IMG/VR virus record: IMGVR_UViG_3300030117_005127
Coordinates: 1 to 31,964 of that record
Strand: one strand, 5' to 3'
DNA length: 31,964 bases
Source of the DNA: a virus
Positions 25,677-31,890 of the stretch are shown here, one piece after another (position 1 is the first letter of the stretch; each line of letters starts with the position of its first letter). Below the pieces are notes generated by a model that was not told the origin of the DNA, ran no database searches, and was given only the letters and a program-made list of their open reading frames with translations. The translations under genes were made by a program, and so were the position numbers.

Positions 25677-25883
25677 ATGAAAAAAGCAGAATCAATAGCA
25701 AGAAAAGAATGTGCCAATTATAGTGGGGGAAAATGTTTAGGAGTTATGTTTACAAGAATTGACGGAAAAATAACTTTTAAAATAGACAGTAGGTTTGCAG
25801 GAAAAGACTGTTCTAAATGTTTAGAAGGGTGCATGTATTTTAACAACATAATAAAAGGGAGTGGCAATTATGCCTCAAGATAG
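25677..25883 (+). CDS. Small cysteine-rich, probably zinc-binding protein
   Basis: A 68-residue protein with GGGAG before its ATG. Cysteines occur as C12, C20 and a CSKCLEGC cluster near 45-51, which suggests one zinc site formed by CANYSGGKC and CSKC. The rest is basic with Lys-rich ends. Such small zinc proteins are common in early phage operons, often as transcription or anti-host factors. It overlaps the next gene by 14 nt. Family not recognised. Confidence 0.55.
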   Translation: MKKAESIARKECANYSGGKCLGVMFTRIDGKITFKIDSRFAGKDCSKCLEGCMYFNNIIKGSGNYASR

Positions 25884-26052
25884 TGCCGTTTTAAAAATGA
25901 GAATAGAAAGGACAGACAAAACCACAAAAGAGGATGTGAAAAATTTCTATATAACAGTAAACAGAATGGCAGAAAATTTAGGATTTAAGGTAATTGCACC
26001 AAAAGAAAACAACCAACACTTAGCACTTAGAGGAGAAATAGAAGATGAGTGA
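25870..26052 (+). CDS. Small early protein of unknown function
   Basis: I start at ATG 25870, 8 nt after GGGAG; a GTG at 25861 would have the ribosome site against the start. The 60-residue protein is basic, with one beta stretch (VLKMRIERTDK) and helices. Its end overlaps the next start by 8 nt. No family recognised. Confidence 0.5.
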   Translation: MPQDSAVLKMRIERTDKTTKEDVKNFYITVNRMAENLGFKVIAPKENNQHLALRGEIEDE

Positions 26053-26548
26053 AATTGAGCAAATAGTATTAGATGAGCTTTCCGATACTTTAGAGGAAAA
26101 AAAAGAAAATGATGAATATAAAGAATATGAGGCAGACCAAATTTTATGGAAAATTAATCAGCTAGAAAAAGAAATTGAAGATATAAAGCAAAAACAGATG
26201 GAATCAGCAGAATTTTACGAAAGAAAGATTGAATCCGTAATAAAACAAATACAGTACAGAGCCACTATCCTTGAGGGATATATGATGGACGAATTTAAAA
26301 ATAAACGGAAAAAAACAGTAAAAACGCCGAATGGAACATTGAGAATGACTTCAAGAACCGTAAAGAACTTTGGGGATGACGGAGACTTAATAAAGTTTTC
26401 CTATTACCATGATATACCGACAAGGGTTACCGAAAAGCCTGATAAAAAAGCTATTTCAGAATATATAAAAAAAACCGCACATATTCCCGATGGATATTCT
26501 GAGGAAAAAGAAGATTCGTTTTCTTACAAAACAAACAACCAACAATAA
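26045..26548 (+). CDS. Gp157-like recombination accessory protein
   Basis: A 167-residue protein with a long coiled coil (about 20-95) followed by a small beta domain containing KTVKTPNGTLRMTSRTVKNF and then IP...PDKKAISEYIKK...IPDGY. This order matches the Siphovirus Gp157 family, found next to single-strand annealing proteins in many phages. Its exact role is unknown; it is thought to help annealing or to block host nucleases. The ERF-like gene follows 10 nt downstream, which supports the call. Confidence 0.65.
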   Translation: MSEIEQIVLDELSDTLEEKKENDEYKEYEADQILWKINQLEKEIEDIKQKQMESAEFYERKIESVIKQIQYRATILEGYMMDEFKNKRKKTVKTPNGTLRMTSRTVKNFGDDGDLIKFSYYHDIPTRVTEKPDKKAISEYIKKTAHIPDGYSEEKEDSFSYKTNNQQ

Positions 26549-26557
26549 GGAGATAAT

Positions 26558-27244
26558 ATGCCAGTAAAAATACATGGGAAAGACTATCGCACCGTAGCAG
26601 AGCGAGTAGAACTTTTTCATCAAGACAATAAAGACGTTGAGAAAAGTATTACCACAGAAATACTTCACAACGATGAAAGCACAGTAATGATGAAGACTAC
26701 CGTTACCGTAAATGGCTCCACATATACAGGTCATGCCGTTGAGGTTTACAATAGTTCAATGATTAATAAAACATCTGCATTAGAAAACTGTGAAACTTCA
26801 GCAATAGGAAGAGCTTTGGCTAGTGCAGGATTAGGTGGAACTGAATTTGCATCTGCTGATGAAGTTACAAATGCTATTTCCCAACAAAATAAACCCGCAG
26901 CGAATAATGGTGCTAGCACAAATGGGACCGCCCAGGAAACAAATACTGATGATGAAATTGATTGGGAAAAGGGAAGAGAAAACTCTGTCCCCTTTGGAAA
27001 GCATAAGGGAGAAAAGTGGAAAGATTTGCCATTAGATTATTTAAAGTGGATAGCTGAAAAATCAGATAATGCTCAATGGAAATCAATGGCGAACGCTGAA
27101 GTTATGGTTAGGATTACTAAGGGAGCAACTGAGCAAATGAAAGAGAATGAAAAGCAAATGAATCCTGCTCTAGAAGAAAGCACAGAAACCAAGCAAGAGT
27201 CTATGTCGTTAGTTGATGAAGACGATGATGATTTGCCATTTTAG
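26558..27244 (+). CDS. ERF-like annealing protein with DUF3820-like domain and SSB-like tail
   Basis: A 228-residue protein with AAGGAG before ATG. Residues about 8-105 (YRTVAERVELF, TGHAVEV, INKTSALENCETSAIGRALASAGLGG) resemble the ERF/RAD52-like annealing proteins of phages. Residues 134-170 (VPFGKHKGEKWKDLPLDYLKWIAEK) match the DUF3820 type. The end is DDDDLPF, the acidic tip that in bacterial SSB binds recombination and repair partners. The three parts in one small protein suggest annealing tied to SSB-partner recruitment. It probably works with Gp157-like and Hjc-like neighbours in phage DNA recombination and replication. Domain limits are approximate. Confidence 0.65.
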   Translation: MPVKIHGKDYRTVAERVELFHQDNKDVEKSITTEILHNDESTVMMKTTVTVNGSTYTGHAVEVYNSSMINKTSALENCETSAIGRALASAGLGGTEFASADEVTNAISQQNKPAANNGASTNGTAQETNTDDEIDWEKGRENSVPFGKHKGEKWKDLPLDYLKWIAEKSDNAQWKSMANAEVMVRITKGATEQMKENEKQMNPALEESTETKQESMSLVDEDDDDLPF

Positions 27245-27246
27245 TC

Positions 27247-27498
27247 ATGACACAGAAGAATATAATACTCGACTATTTAAAGAAGAATAATAGCATTACC
27301 TCGTGGAAGGCAATACAAGACTTCCACATTACGAGAGTTGCTGATGTTATTCTTAGACTTAGGCAAGAAGGACACAATATAGAAACTCAAAAAGTTACCC
27401 ACAGAAACTCTAGGACGGGAAAAGTTACACAGTACGCTAAATACGTTTATCACGAACCTATTGTTGTTGGAGATAATTACTCTCTTGCGTTGTTATAG
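27247..27498 (+). CDS. Small helix-turn-helix protein (HTH_39-like)
   Basis: An 83-residue protein, 2 nt after the previous stop, without its own ribosome site, so translated by coupling. MTQKNIILDYLKKNNSITSW then IQDFHITRVADVILRLRQEG is the pattern of the winged-helix HTH_39 family, common beside phage recombination genes. It probably binds DNA, possibly as a regulator of the early operon; no operator is evident. Confidence 0.65.
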   Translation: MTQKNIILDYLKKNNSITSWKAIQDFHITRVADVILRLRQEGHNIETQKVTHRNSRTGKVTQYAKYVYHEPIVVGDNYSLALL

Positions 27499-27509
27499 GC
27501 TCAATAAAA

Positions 27510-27547
27510 ACAAAGGGGGCATTTCTTCTGTTCCTCGCCCCCTTTGT
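27510..27547 (+). other. Perfect 11-bp G+C-rich stem-loop before the resolvase
   Basis: ACAAAGGGGGC (27510-27520) pairs fully with GCCCCCTTTGT (27537-27547) over a 16-nt loop. The next bases are the CGGGAG ribosome site of the resolvase; no T run follows. Its placement right against the ribosome site is shared with several other hairpins in this window. Confidence 0.7.
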
Positions 27548-27560
27548 CGGGAGTATAGCT

Positions 27561-27974
27561 ATGCCGAGTAGGAGCAAACAAAAGGGAAACCGATTTGAAA
27601 GGGAAGTAACCAATATTGCAAAAGAATACGACATAGATTCAAAAAGAGCGTATGGGAGTAATGGATTATCTCTTGGGCATTCAGAAGAAGTAGATGTGCT
27701 ACTAAGCACACCTGATAAAGATTGGAGAGTGCAATGCAAAGTTCGGAAAAACATAGCAAGCTGGATTAAACCCGATACTAGCGTAGTAGACCTTCAAGTT
27801 GTTAAAGAAGATAGAGGCACTATATATGCAGTATTACCATATGAAGATTTTCTTGAACTTATAGCGGACGATGAAGAATACAGAAATAGCGGTCAGGAAA
27901 AATTAGATGAAGAAAGGGATTTTCACATAAACAGAAGACACGAAATAGAAAATGACATCAAAGAACAATTATAA
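27561..27974 (+). CDS. Hjc-like Holliday-junction resolvase/endonuclease
   Basis: A 137-residue protein with GGGAG 7 nt before ATG. The start KGNRFEREV (8-16), then D45 in EEVDVLL and QCK (58-60) correspond to the E...D...ExK active site of archaeal Hjc-like resolvases and VRR-NUC type nucleases, with Gln in place of the usual second Glu. It would cut branched DNA during phage recombination or packaging. The C-terminal 40 residues are a charged extension, not part of the core. Overlaps the next gene by 23 nt. Confidence 0.7.
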   Translation: MPSRSKQKGNRFEREVTNIAKEYDIDSKRAYGSNGLSLGHSEEVDVLLSTPDKDWRVQCKVRKNIASWIKPDTSVVDLQVVKEDRGTIYAVLPYEDFLELIADDEEYRNSGQEKLDEERDFHINRRHEIENDIKEQL

Positions 27975-28143
27975 AATTGGCGATACGGTAACTGCAAAAA
28001 CAATCGTTGAAAACGGTGAATCTAAACTTGTTAGTGGTGAAATAACATCTATTACAGATAAATATATTTTTTTATTAAGAAAGTTCCCTAAACGAGAACA
28101 TTTCTCAGTAAAAATAGCAGATATTGTAATTAGAAATAAATAA
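27952..28143 (+). CDS. Small beta-rich protein
   Basis: A 63-residue, basic protein starting inside the resolvase end without a clear ribosome site, probably coupled. The pattern YKIGDTVTAKTIV...LVSGEITSITDKYIFL suggests a small SH3/KOW-like beta barrel. Function unknown. Confidence 0.45.
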   Translation: MTSKNNYKIGDTVTAKTIVENGESKLVSGEITSITDKYIFLLRKFPKREHFSVKIADIVIRNK

Positions 28144-28153
28144 AGGAGAAAAA

Positions 28154-29110
28154 ATGCCAAGAAAAAATGGAAAAGCACCTGCATTTATGTTTTATGCAGG
28201 AGATTTTTTATCAGATTTAAATGTACAAATAATGACAATGGCTCAAAGGGGAATCTATGTTACCTTGCTTGCTATGGAATGGATTGAGGGGAGTCTACCG
28301 TCCGATACTAGAACATTAAAGGTTCTTTGCGGTCAACATCCTGATTTTGAAAATGACTGGAGTGCCATAAAACATTGTTTTTATGAAGAGAATGGTCGTT
28401 TATACAACAGAAGATTAGAAGTTGAAAGAGCAGAGCAGAAAAAGAGAGCGGAAAAAAATAGTAAAAATGGAAAGCTAGGAGCAATGAAAAGATGGAATAA
28501 GAAAGATGATAGCGAGGCTATAGCCACGCCATTGCCTTCTAATGAAAAAGAAAAAGAATTAGAAATAAAGAAAACTAATAAAAGAAATAAAAATAAAGAG
28601 TTTATACAAGAATTTATGGAAGAGTTTTGGAACTTATATCCAAATGGGAAAAACAGAAAAAGAGCAATGGATAAATATGTTATGCTTAGAAAATCAAATA
28701 CCCCCAAAGAAGATATTATTAATGGCTTAAAGTCTTACTTGAAACATTGGAAACAAAGTGGAACACAACCTGAATTTATACCTATGGCTAGTACTTGGTT
28801 ACATGGTGAGCAATTTAACGATGAGTTAATCGCCAATACAAAAGTGGTTCAAAAGTTAGCTCCTGAAATAACTAGCTTTGAATATAAATGTATAGAATGC
28901 GGTATAGAAAAAACATTTAAAGAAGAAACATACGAACTTTGTGAATGTGGAGATGGGATATTAGAAGATAAAAAACATGTAAATCAGGAACTTGCTAGAA
29001 GGTCTGCTCCGCAGCAACAAAAAGCTAGCACACCTGATTCTGGTGAAGAATTTAGCAATCAAGAATTTAGTAAAATGATAAACAATCTTACGAACTCATT
29101 AGGGGCGTAG
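28154..29110 (+). CDS. DUF1376 replication-type protein with zinc ribbon
   Basis: A 318-residue protein with AAAGGAG before ATG. Residues 10-50 (FMFYAGDFLSDLNVQIMTMAQRGIYVTLLAMEWIEG) match DUF1376. Residues 159-222 (FWNLYPNGKNRKRA...STWLHGEQF) match the C-terminal region of phage replication-initiation proteins. C246, C249, C263 and C265 form a likely zinc ribbon. It probably recruits the host replication machinery, as no polymerase, primase or helicase gene is seen in the window. Confidence 0.68.
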   Translation: MPRKNGKAPAFMFYAGDFLSDLNVQIMTMAQRGIYVTLLAMEWIEGSLPSDTRTLKVLCGQHPDFENDWSAIKHCFYEENGRLYNRRLEVERAEQKKRAEKNSKNGKLGAMKRWNKKDDSEAIATPLPSNEKEKELEIKKTNKRNKNKEFIQEFMEEFWNLYPNGKNRKRAMDKYVMLRKSNTPKEDIINGLKSYLKHWKQSGTQPEFIPMASTWLHGEQFNDELIANTKVVQKLAPEITSFEYKCIECGIEKTFKEETYELCECGDGILEDKKHVNQELARRSAPQQQKASTPDSGEEFSNQEFSKMINNLTNSLGA

Positions 29111-29162
29111 CATTAATTGTAGATATGGTTGGCACTTGTTTACAAATTAACTTTCAAATGAA

Positions 29163-29396
29163 GTGAAAAAGGATGATAAATACGCCCCTAAAAAATACAA
29201 TAGAAGTAATTCATTTGATGCGAAAAAGGCAGACCAAGATATTAAATATTGTACAAACTGTAGAAGATGTTGGGAAATTGTGAGAACTAGCAGTAGCTAT
29301 AAACTGATACATTATCAAGATTTTCCTACATATAAGAAAAAAAGAAAAACTTGTTCTTTTTGTACAAAAAAAAATAAAGGCGTGCATGTTGTATAG
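29163..29396 (+). CDS. Small zinc-ribbon protein
   Basis: A 77-residue, Lys-rich protein with a GTG start and no clear ribosome site. Two Cys pairs, CTNC (plus a third Cys in RRC) and CSFC, about 35 residues apart, suggest a zinc ribbon. It may follow the DUF1376 protein in function, for example by binding DNA or RNA polymerase. The start is uncertain. Confidence 0.55.
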   Translation: MKKDDKYAPKKYNRSNSFDAKKADQDIKYCTNCRRCWEIVRTSSSYKLIHYQDFPTYKKKRKTCSFCTKKNKGVHVV

Positions 29397-29598
29397 GTTA
29401 CCCACAACTACAAACAACCTATTCGCTCCGCATAGCATCTCCCATGTACGCCTATCCATTAGAGAGATGTTTGAAACAAATCATCGCTTGAAATTCAATC
29501 AAAATAAGGAATTGAAAATTTTATTCAGACTATTAATAAGTGAATGGATAAGTAAAGCATCTCTCTATATAAAAATTGAAAAATATGATAATCGTTAA
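29386..29598 (+). CDS. Possible small helical protein, overlaps a putative structured RNA
   Basis: A 70-residue ORF with AAGG 5 nt before ATG, overlapping the upstream gene by 11 nt. The second half is helical and basic. However, the same DNA holds complementary segments that could form an RNA pseudoknot, so protein-coding status is uncertain. Confidence 0.4.
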   Translation: MLYRLPTTTNNLFAPHSISHVRLSIREMFETNHRLKFNQNKELKILFRLLISEWISKASLYIKIEKYDNR

Positions 29599-29812
29599 CA
29601 TATCAGAATGGATAGCCCAACTCTTTATATTGGGCTTAGCCCTTATATTTTGGTGTATAGGGCTATTTTTTCTAGCATTGCTTATCGACATATACCAAAA
29701 AATATTTAAAGAAACCTTCGGAGGATTATTATGCCTAATAAAAAGAAAAATATACCACATAATTTTCTTGGTAAAGAAGATATTTTCTTTGCCAAAATTA
29801 AAAAAGGACTGA
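29585..29812 (+). CDS. Possible small membrane protein overlapping a terminator-like structure
   Basis: From ATG 29585 (an in-frame TTG at 29576 is the alternative) a 75-residue ORF encodes a strongly hydrophobic segment at about 8-36 and a basic C-terminus. No ribosome site precedes it. Two adjacent hairpins and a T6 run lie inside it (29614-29671), and its last 82 bases overlap the better supported gene at 29731. It may be real, a leader peptide, or chance. Confidence 0.4.
   Translation: MIIVNISEWIAQLFILGLALIFWCIGLFFLALLIDIYQKIFKETFGGLLCLIKRKIYHIIFLVKKIFSLPKLKKD
29614..29671 (+). terminator. Tandem hairpins with T6 run: terminator or attenuator
   Basis: AGCCCAA/TTGGGCT (29614-29620 with 29630-29636) is followed directly by TAGCCC.../GGGCTA (29637-29642 with 29660-29665) and TTTTTT (29666-29671). 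The inner arms could also pair with each other (GGGC with GCCC), giving mutually exclusive forms like an attenuator upstream of the gene at 29731. Confidence 0.5.
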
Positions 29813-29883
29813 AGCGTTTTCTAGCACCGCCTTCAGCTCACCAGCAAAAGAAAAAAGGCATCCAGAGAGACCCAGAATGCTAG
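29731..29883 (+). CDS. Small basic protein with strong ribosome site
   Basis: A 50-residue ORF with GGAGG 6-7 nt before ATG, the best Shine-Dalgarno match in this part. The product is Lys-rich (MPNKKKNIPHNFLGKEDIFF at the start, basic end) and soluble. It overlaps the next gene by 7 nt (ATGCTAG). Function unknown. Confidence 0.6.
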   Translation: MPNKKKNIPHNFLGKEDIFFAKIKKGLKRFLAPPSAHQQKKKGIQRDPEC

Positions 29884-30158
29884 TGAGAAAAACTAATAAA
29901 ACTAAAAAAAAACCTATAAGTAGAAAAAAACTTACAAAGGAATTTGTAAGTCTATATCTTCATTCTCTACCTAATTGGCGAGTAGCGGAATATGGCGAAA
30001 AATACTTAATGAGAAAATTAAACAAGCTTTCAGATAAAGATTTTGTCGAAAAACTAAACGATAAACACTTTGGTGACATTGGCGCCCCTGCTGTTGCTCA
30101 ATGGGAGTTGTTTAATAGGTATATAGAGCAACAAAACGCAAAGAAAAAAAGGAGCTAG
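29877..30158 (+). CDS. Small basic early protein
   Basis: A 93-residue protein starting in the last codons of the previous gene. The first 20 residues are Lys/Arg-rich, the rest helical (LPNWRVAEYGEKYLMRKLNK). It ends in KKKRS, and its stop TAG is part of a GCTAGC hexamer. No family recognised. Confidence 0.5.
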   Translation: MLVRKTNKTKKKPISRKKLTKEFVSLYLHSLPNWRVAEYGEKYLMRKLNKLSDKDFVEKLNDKHFGDIGAPAVAQWELFNRYIEQQNAKKKRS

Positions 30159-30159
30159 C

Positions 30160-30480
30160 ATGGAGCTTTTGTATTACACCTGGGAAATATTTACAATGGA
30201 CGAAAAAAATGCGTGGTGGTTAATGATGGTTGTGTTCTCTATAACTTGCATTACATTTATCTATACAAATGTTAAAATCAGGTTAACTCAGGAAACGCAG
30301 AGAGCTAGGTTGAAAGAGATTGAATATAAAGTATTGTACATATTTGAAAAAATAAAACGCAAAGACATCAGCAACAGTCAATTACACATGCTAATTAGTG
30401 ATAAATTTAAAGAGCTAAATGAAGCTGTTGCTAGCTCACCCGCAGCGACGCCCGCTGCGAAGCTAGAAAAGGAGAAATAA
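30160..30480 (+). CDS. Small single-pass membrane protein
   Basis: A 106-residue protein with AAGGAG before ATG. One membrane helix (about 19-37, WWLMMVVFSITCITFIYTN) is followed by a long charged helix and an Ala/Pro-rich tail (SSPAATPAA) encoded by a locally G+C-rich hairpin. It may act in host envelope modification or superinfection exclusion; this is only a guess from its layout. Confidence 0.5.
   Translation: MELLYYTWEIFTMDEKNAWWLMMVVFSITCITFIYTNVKIRLTQETQRARLKEIEYKVLYIFEKIKRKDISNSQLHMLISDKFKELNEAVASSPAATPAAKLEKEK
30432..30465 (+). other. G+C-rich stem-loop before a ribosome site
   Basis: CGCAGCG (30441-30447) and CGCTGCG (30453-30459) pair over a 5-nt loop, with an outer TAGCT/AGCTA helix. 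The AAAGGAG site for the gene at 30480 begins a few bases later. It is a G+C-rich island in AT-rich DNA and also codes for the Ala-rich tail of the protein above. Confidence 0.6.
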
Positions 30481-30728
30481 TGATTTACAAAGTATTAATA
30501 AATGTAGATTCTAATAATTTAATTGATACAATGTTTTTTACTAATAAAAGAAAAGCTATAAGTTGGGCAAAAAAACAATGTAAAGACCTAACTTATGAAG
30601 GTAGCGGTGGTGAATGGGATTATGCTCAATCAGCTACTTATGAGATTAAAATTTTAAAATCCCCTAAAAATAAAAAAGAATTAATTAGTTTTTTAAATAC
30701 CTACGGTACTCAACAAGGGGAATATTAA
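30480..30728 (+). CDS. Small soluble early protein
   Basis: An 82-residue protein with a strong AAGGAG site; TAATG overlaps link it to both neighbours. It begins with a beta strand and has a helical, Lys-rich centre (KRKAISWAKKQCKDL) and ends YGTQQGEY. Unknown family. Confidence 0.5.
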   Translation: MIYKVLINVDSNNLIDTMFFTNKRKAISWAKKQCKDLTYEGSGGEWDYAQSATYEIKILKSPKNKKELISFLNTYGTQQGEY

Positions 30729-31087
30729 TGCTAAAAAAAGACTATCAAGACCAACGCGACCATTTAGGGGCGCACCTAAAAAATAGCGTAAGTAAGGTGT
30801 ATCAAATAACAGACGGCATATTGCAGATTTGCCAGTATGCTAGAAAAGGTAAACTGGGGAAGGGCAGGTCGTTCAAAGAAATAGAAAAGCTAGCACTAGA
30901 ATTGCGACACTGGAACGATGTACCTGCTAACATCAGCTATAAGTTTTCGCCTTTGGGTGTGATGGACAAAGAAGAAGAGTGGAAGAAAGAGAAGGTGGAG
31001 TCTAATAAATTTATGTTATCGAAAGATGATGCAGATAATAAAATATACCCTACGATTAAAGATATTAAAAATGTATTAGTGGGTTAG
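30728..31087 (+). CDS. Last rightward early protein, unknown
   Basis: A 119-residue charged, mostly helical protein, coupled by TAATG. Contains HLGAHLKNSVSKVYQIT and a LELRHWNDVP segment. No membrane segment or cysteine cluster apart from one Cys. It ends the rightward operon; a terminator follows at 31169. Confidence 0.5.
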   Translation: MLKKDYQDQRDHLGAHLKNSVSKVYQITDGILQICQYARKGKLGKGRSFKEIEKLALELRHWNDVPANISYKFSPLGVMDKEEEWKKEKVESNKFMLSKDDADNKIYPTIKDIKNVLVG

Positions 31088-31168
31088 GTGTGAAATTAGT
31101 TAAATTTACTTAACAACGGTCTTTTATATAGGCGATTCTCCGTCTTAAAGTGCTAGTTGTTGGTTGTT

Positions 31169-31199
31169 GAAAGGGGTGCGTCAACACCCCTTTCTTTTT
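31169..31199 (+). terminator. Rho-independent terminator closing the early operon
   Basis: GAAAGGGGTG and CACCCCTTTC form a perfect 10-bp stem with a 6-nt loop, followed by TTTTT. It separates the rightward early genes from the leftward genes at the right edge. Confidence 0.8.
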
Positions 31200-31204
31200 A
31201 TATG

Positions 31205-31369
31205 TTATTTATATTTATCTTTATATTTATCGTAGTTTTTTAATATTTCCATCCACTCTTCTTTTGTGAGGCTAGTTAATTGTCTAGCACGAGGGTCTAA
31301 CATATTGTATGTGCCTTTATTTTGTATTTCAAAGTATGATTGAAATTTATCTCTATCTATGTTTATCAT
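31205..31369 (-). CDS. Small leftward protein with strong ribosome site
   Basis: A 54-residue ORF on the minus strand, with AAAAGGAG 5 nt before ATG. Soluble and charged (MINIDRDKFQSYFEIQNKGT at the start, Lys/Tyr-rich end). The leader AAAGGAGCAAAAATGA is shared exactly with the gene starting at 31890. Function unknown. Confidence 0.6.
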   Translation of the reverse strand: MINIDRDKFQSYFEIQNKGTYNMLDPRARQLTSLTKEEWMEILKNYDKYKDKYK

Positions 31370-31406
31370 TTTTGCTCCTTTTGGGTTGTTAATTTAATTA
31401 ATTACC

Positions 31407-31622
31407 TTATATGTTATTATTTTTAAAATATTCACTTAATGCTCTCCAAACTATTTTCTCGGTTGCCATTATTTTTCTAGCAAGTAAAGTTGGTGTTGAT
31501 TCGTCTTGCCTAAACCATTCACTTCTCCACATGTAGTATGACTCTTCAAATAATTGCCCTACTATTTCAGCAATATATTTTTTACTTATTGCAATGTCTT
31601 TGTTATCAACTGTTACTTTCAT
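31407..31622 (-). CDS. Small leftward helical protein
   Basis: I start at ATG 31622, which has GGAG 7 nt upstream; an earlier in-frame start at 31652 would lie inside the upstream gene. The 71-residue protein has a beta start (MKVTVDNKDIAIS) and helices containing ESYYMWRSEWF. No family recognised. Confidence 0.55.
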   Translation of the reverse strand: MKVTVDNKDIAISKKYIAEIVGQLFEESYYMWRSEWFRQDESTPTLLARKIMATEKIVWRALSEYFKNNNI

Positions 31623-31623
31623 G

Positions 31624-31890
31624 TTAATACTCCGACATAAGAAATTCATCAATGTATATTTCTAGGGTATCCCAAGACACCCCCAAGCTAGCATCGTGAC
31701 CCCTTTTAACGTCGCTAAGTATATCCATGCACTCTTCATCTGTAAGTTTTACAGAATCTCCATATTTTTTCTTAAACCAATCACGACTTTGCATGTCTTT
31801 TAAAGCATTTTTTACGTCATCAATGTGCCATATAAGTGCGATTGAATTTTCGCTAGTATAACCATATTGATATGTTGTTACTTCGCTCAT
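31624..31890 (-). CDS. Small leftward acidic protein, conserved-looking
   Basis: An 88-residue protein with AAAGGAG 5 nt before ATG. The pattern LIWHIDDVKNAL...LTDEECMDILSDVKRGHDASLGVSWDTLEIYI has the look of a small protein family shared among phages, with acidic helices. I know no function. It would be coupled to the upstream partial gene (ATGA). Confidence 0.6.
   Translation of the reverse strand: MSEVTTYQYGYTSENSIALIWHIDDVKNALKDMQSRDWFKKKYGDSVKLTDEECMDILSDVKRGHDASLGVSWDTLEIYIDEFLMSEY

Noticed and set aside
29113-29150. Imperfect inverted repeat TTAATTGTA / TACAAATTAA before the zinc-ribbon gene
   Set aside because: AT-rich with a bulge; expected by chance in DNA of this composition, and no promoter boxes can be fixed around it.
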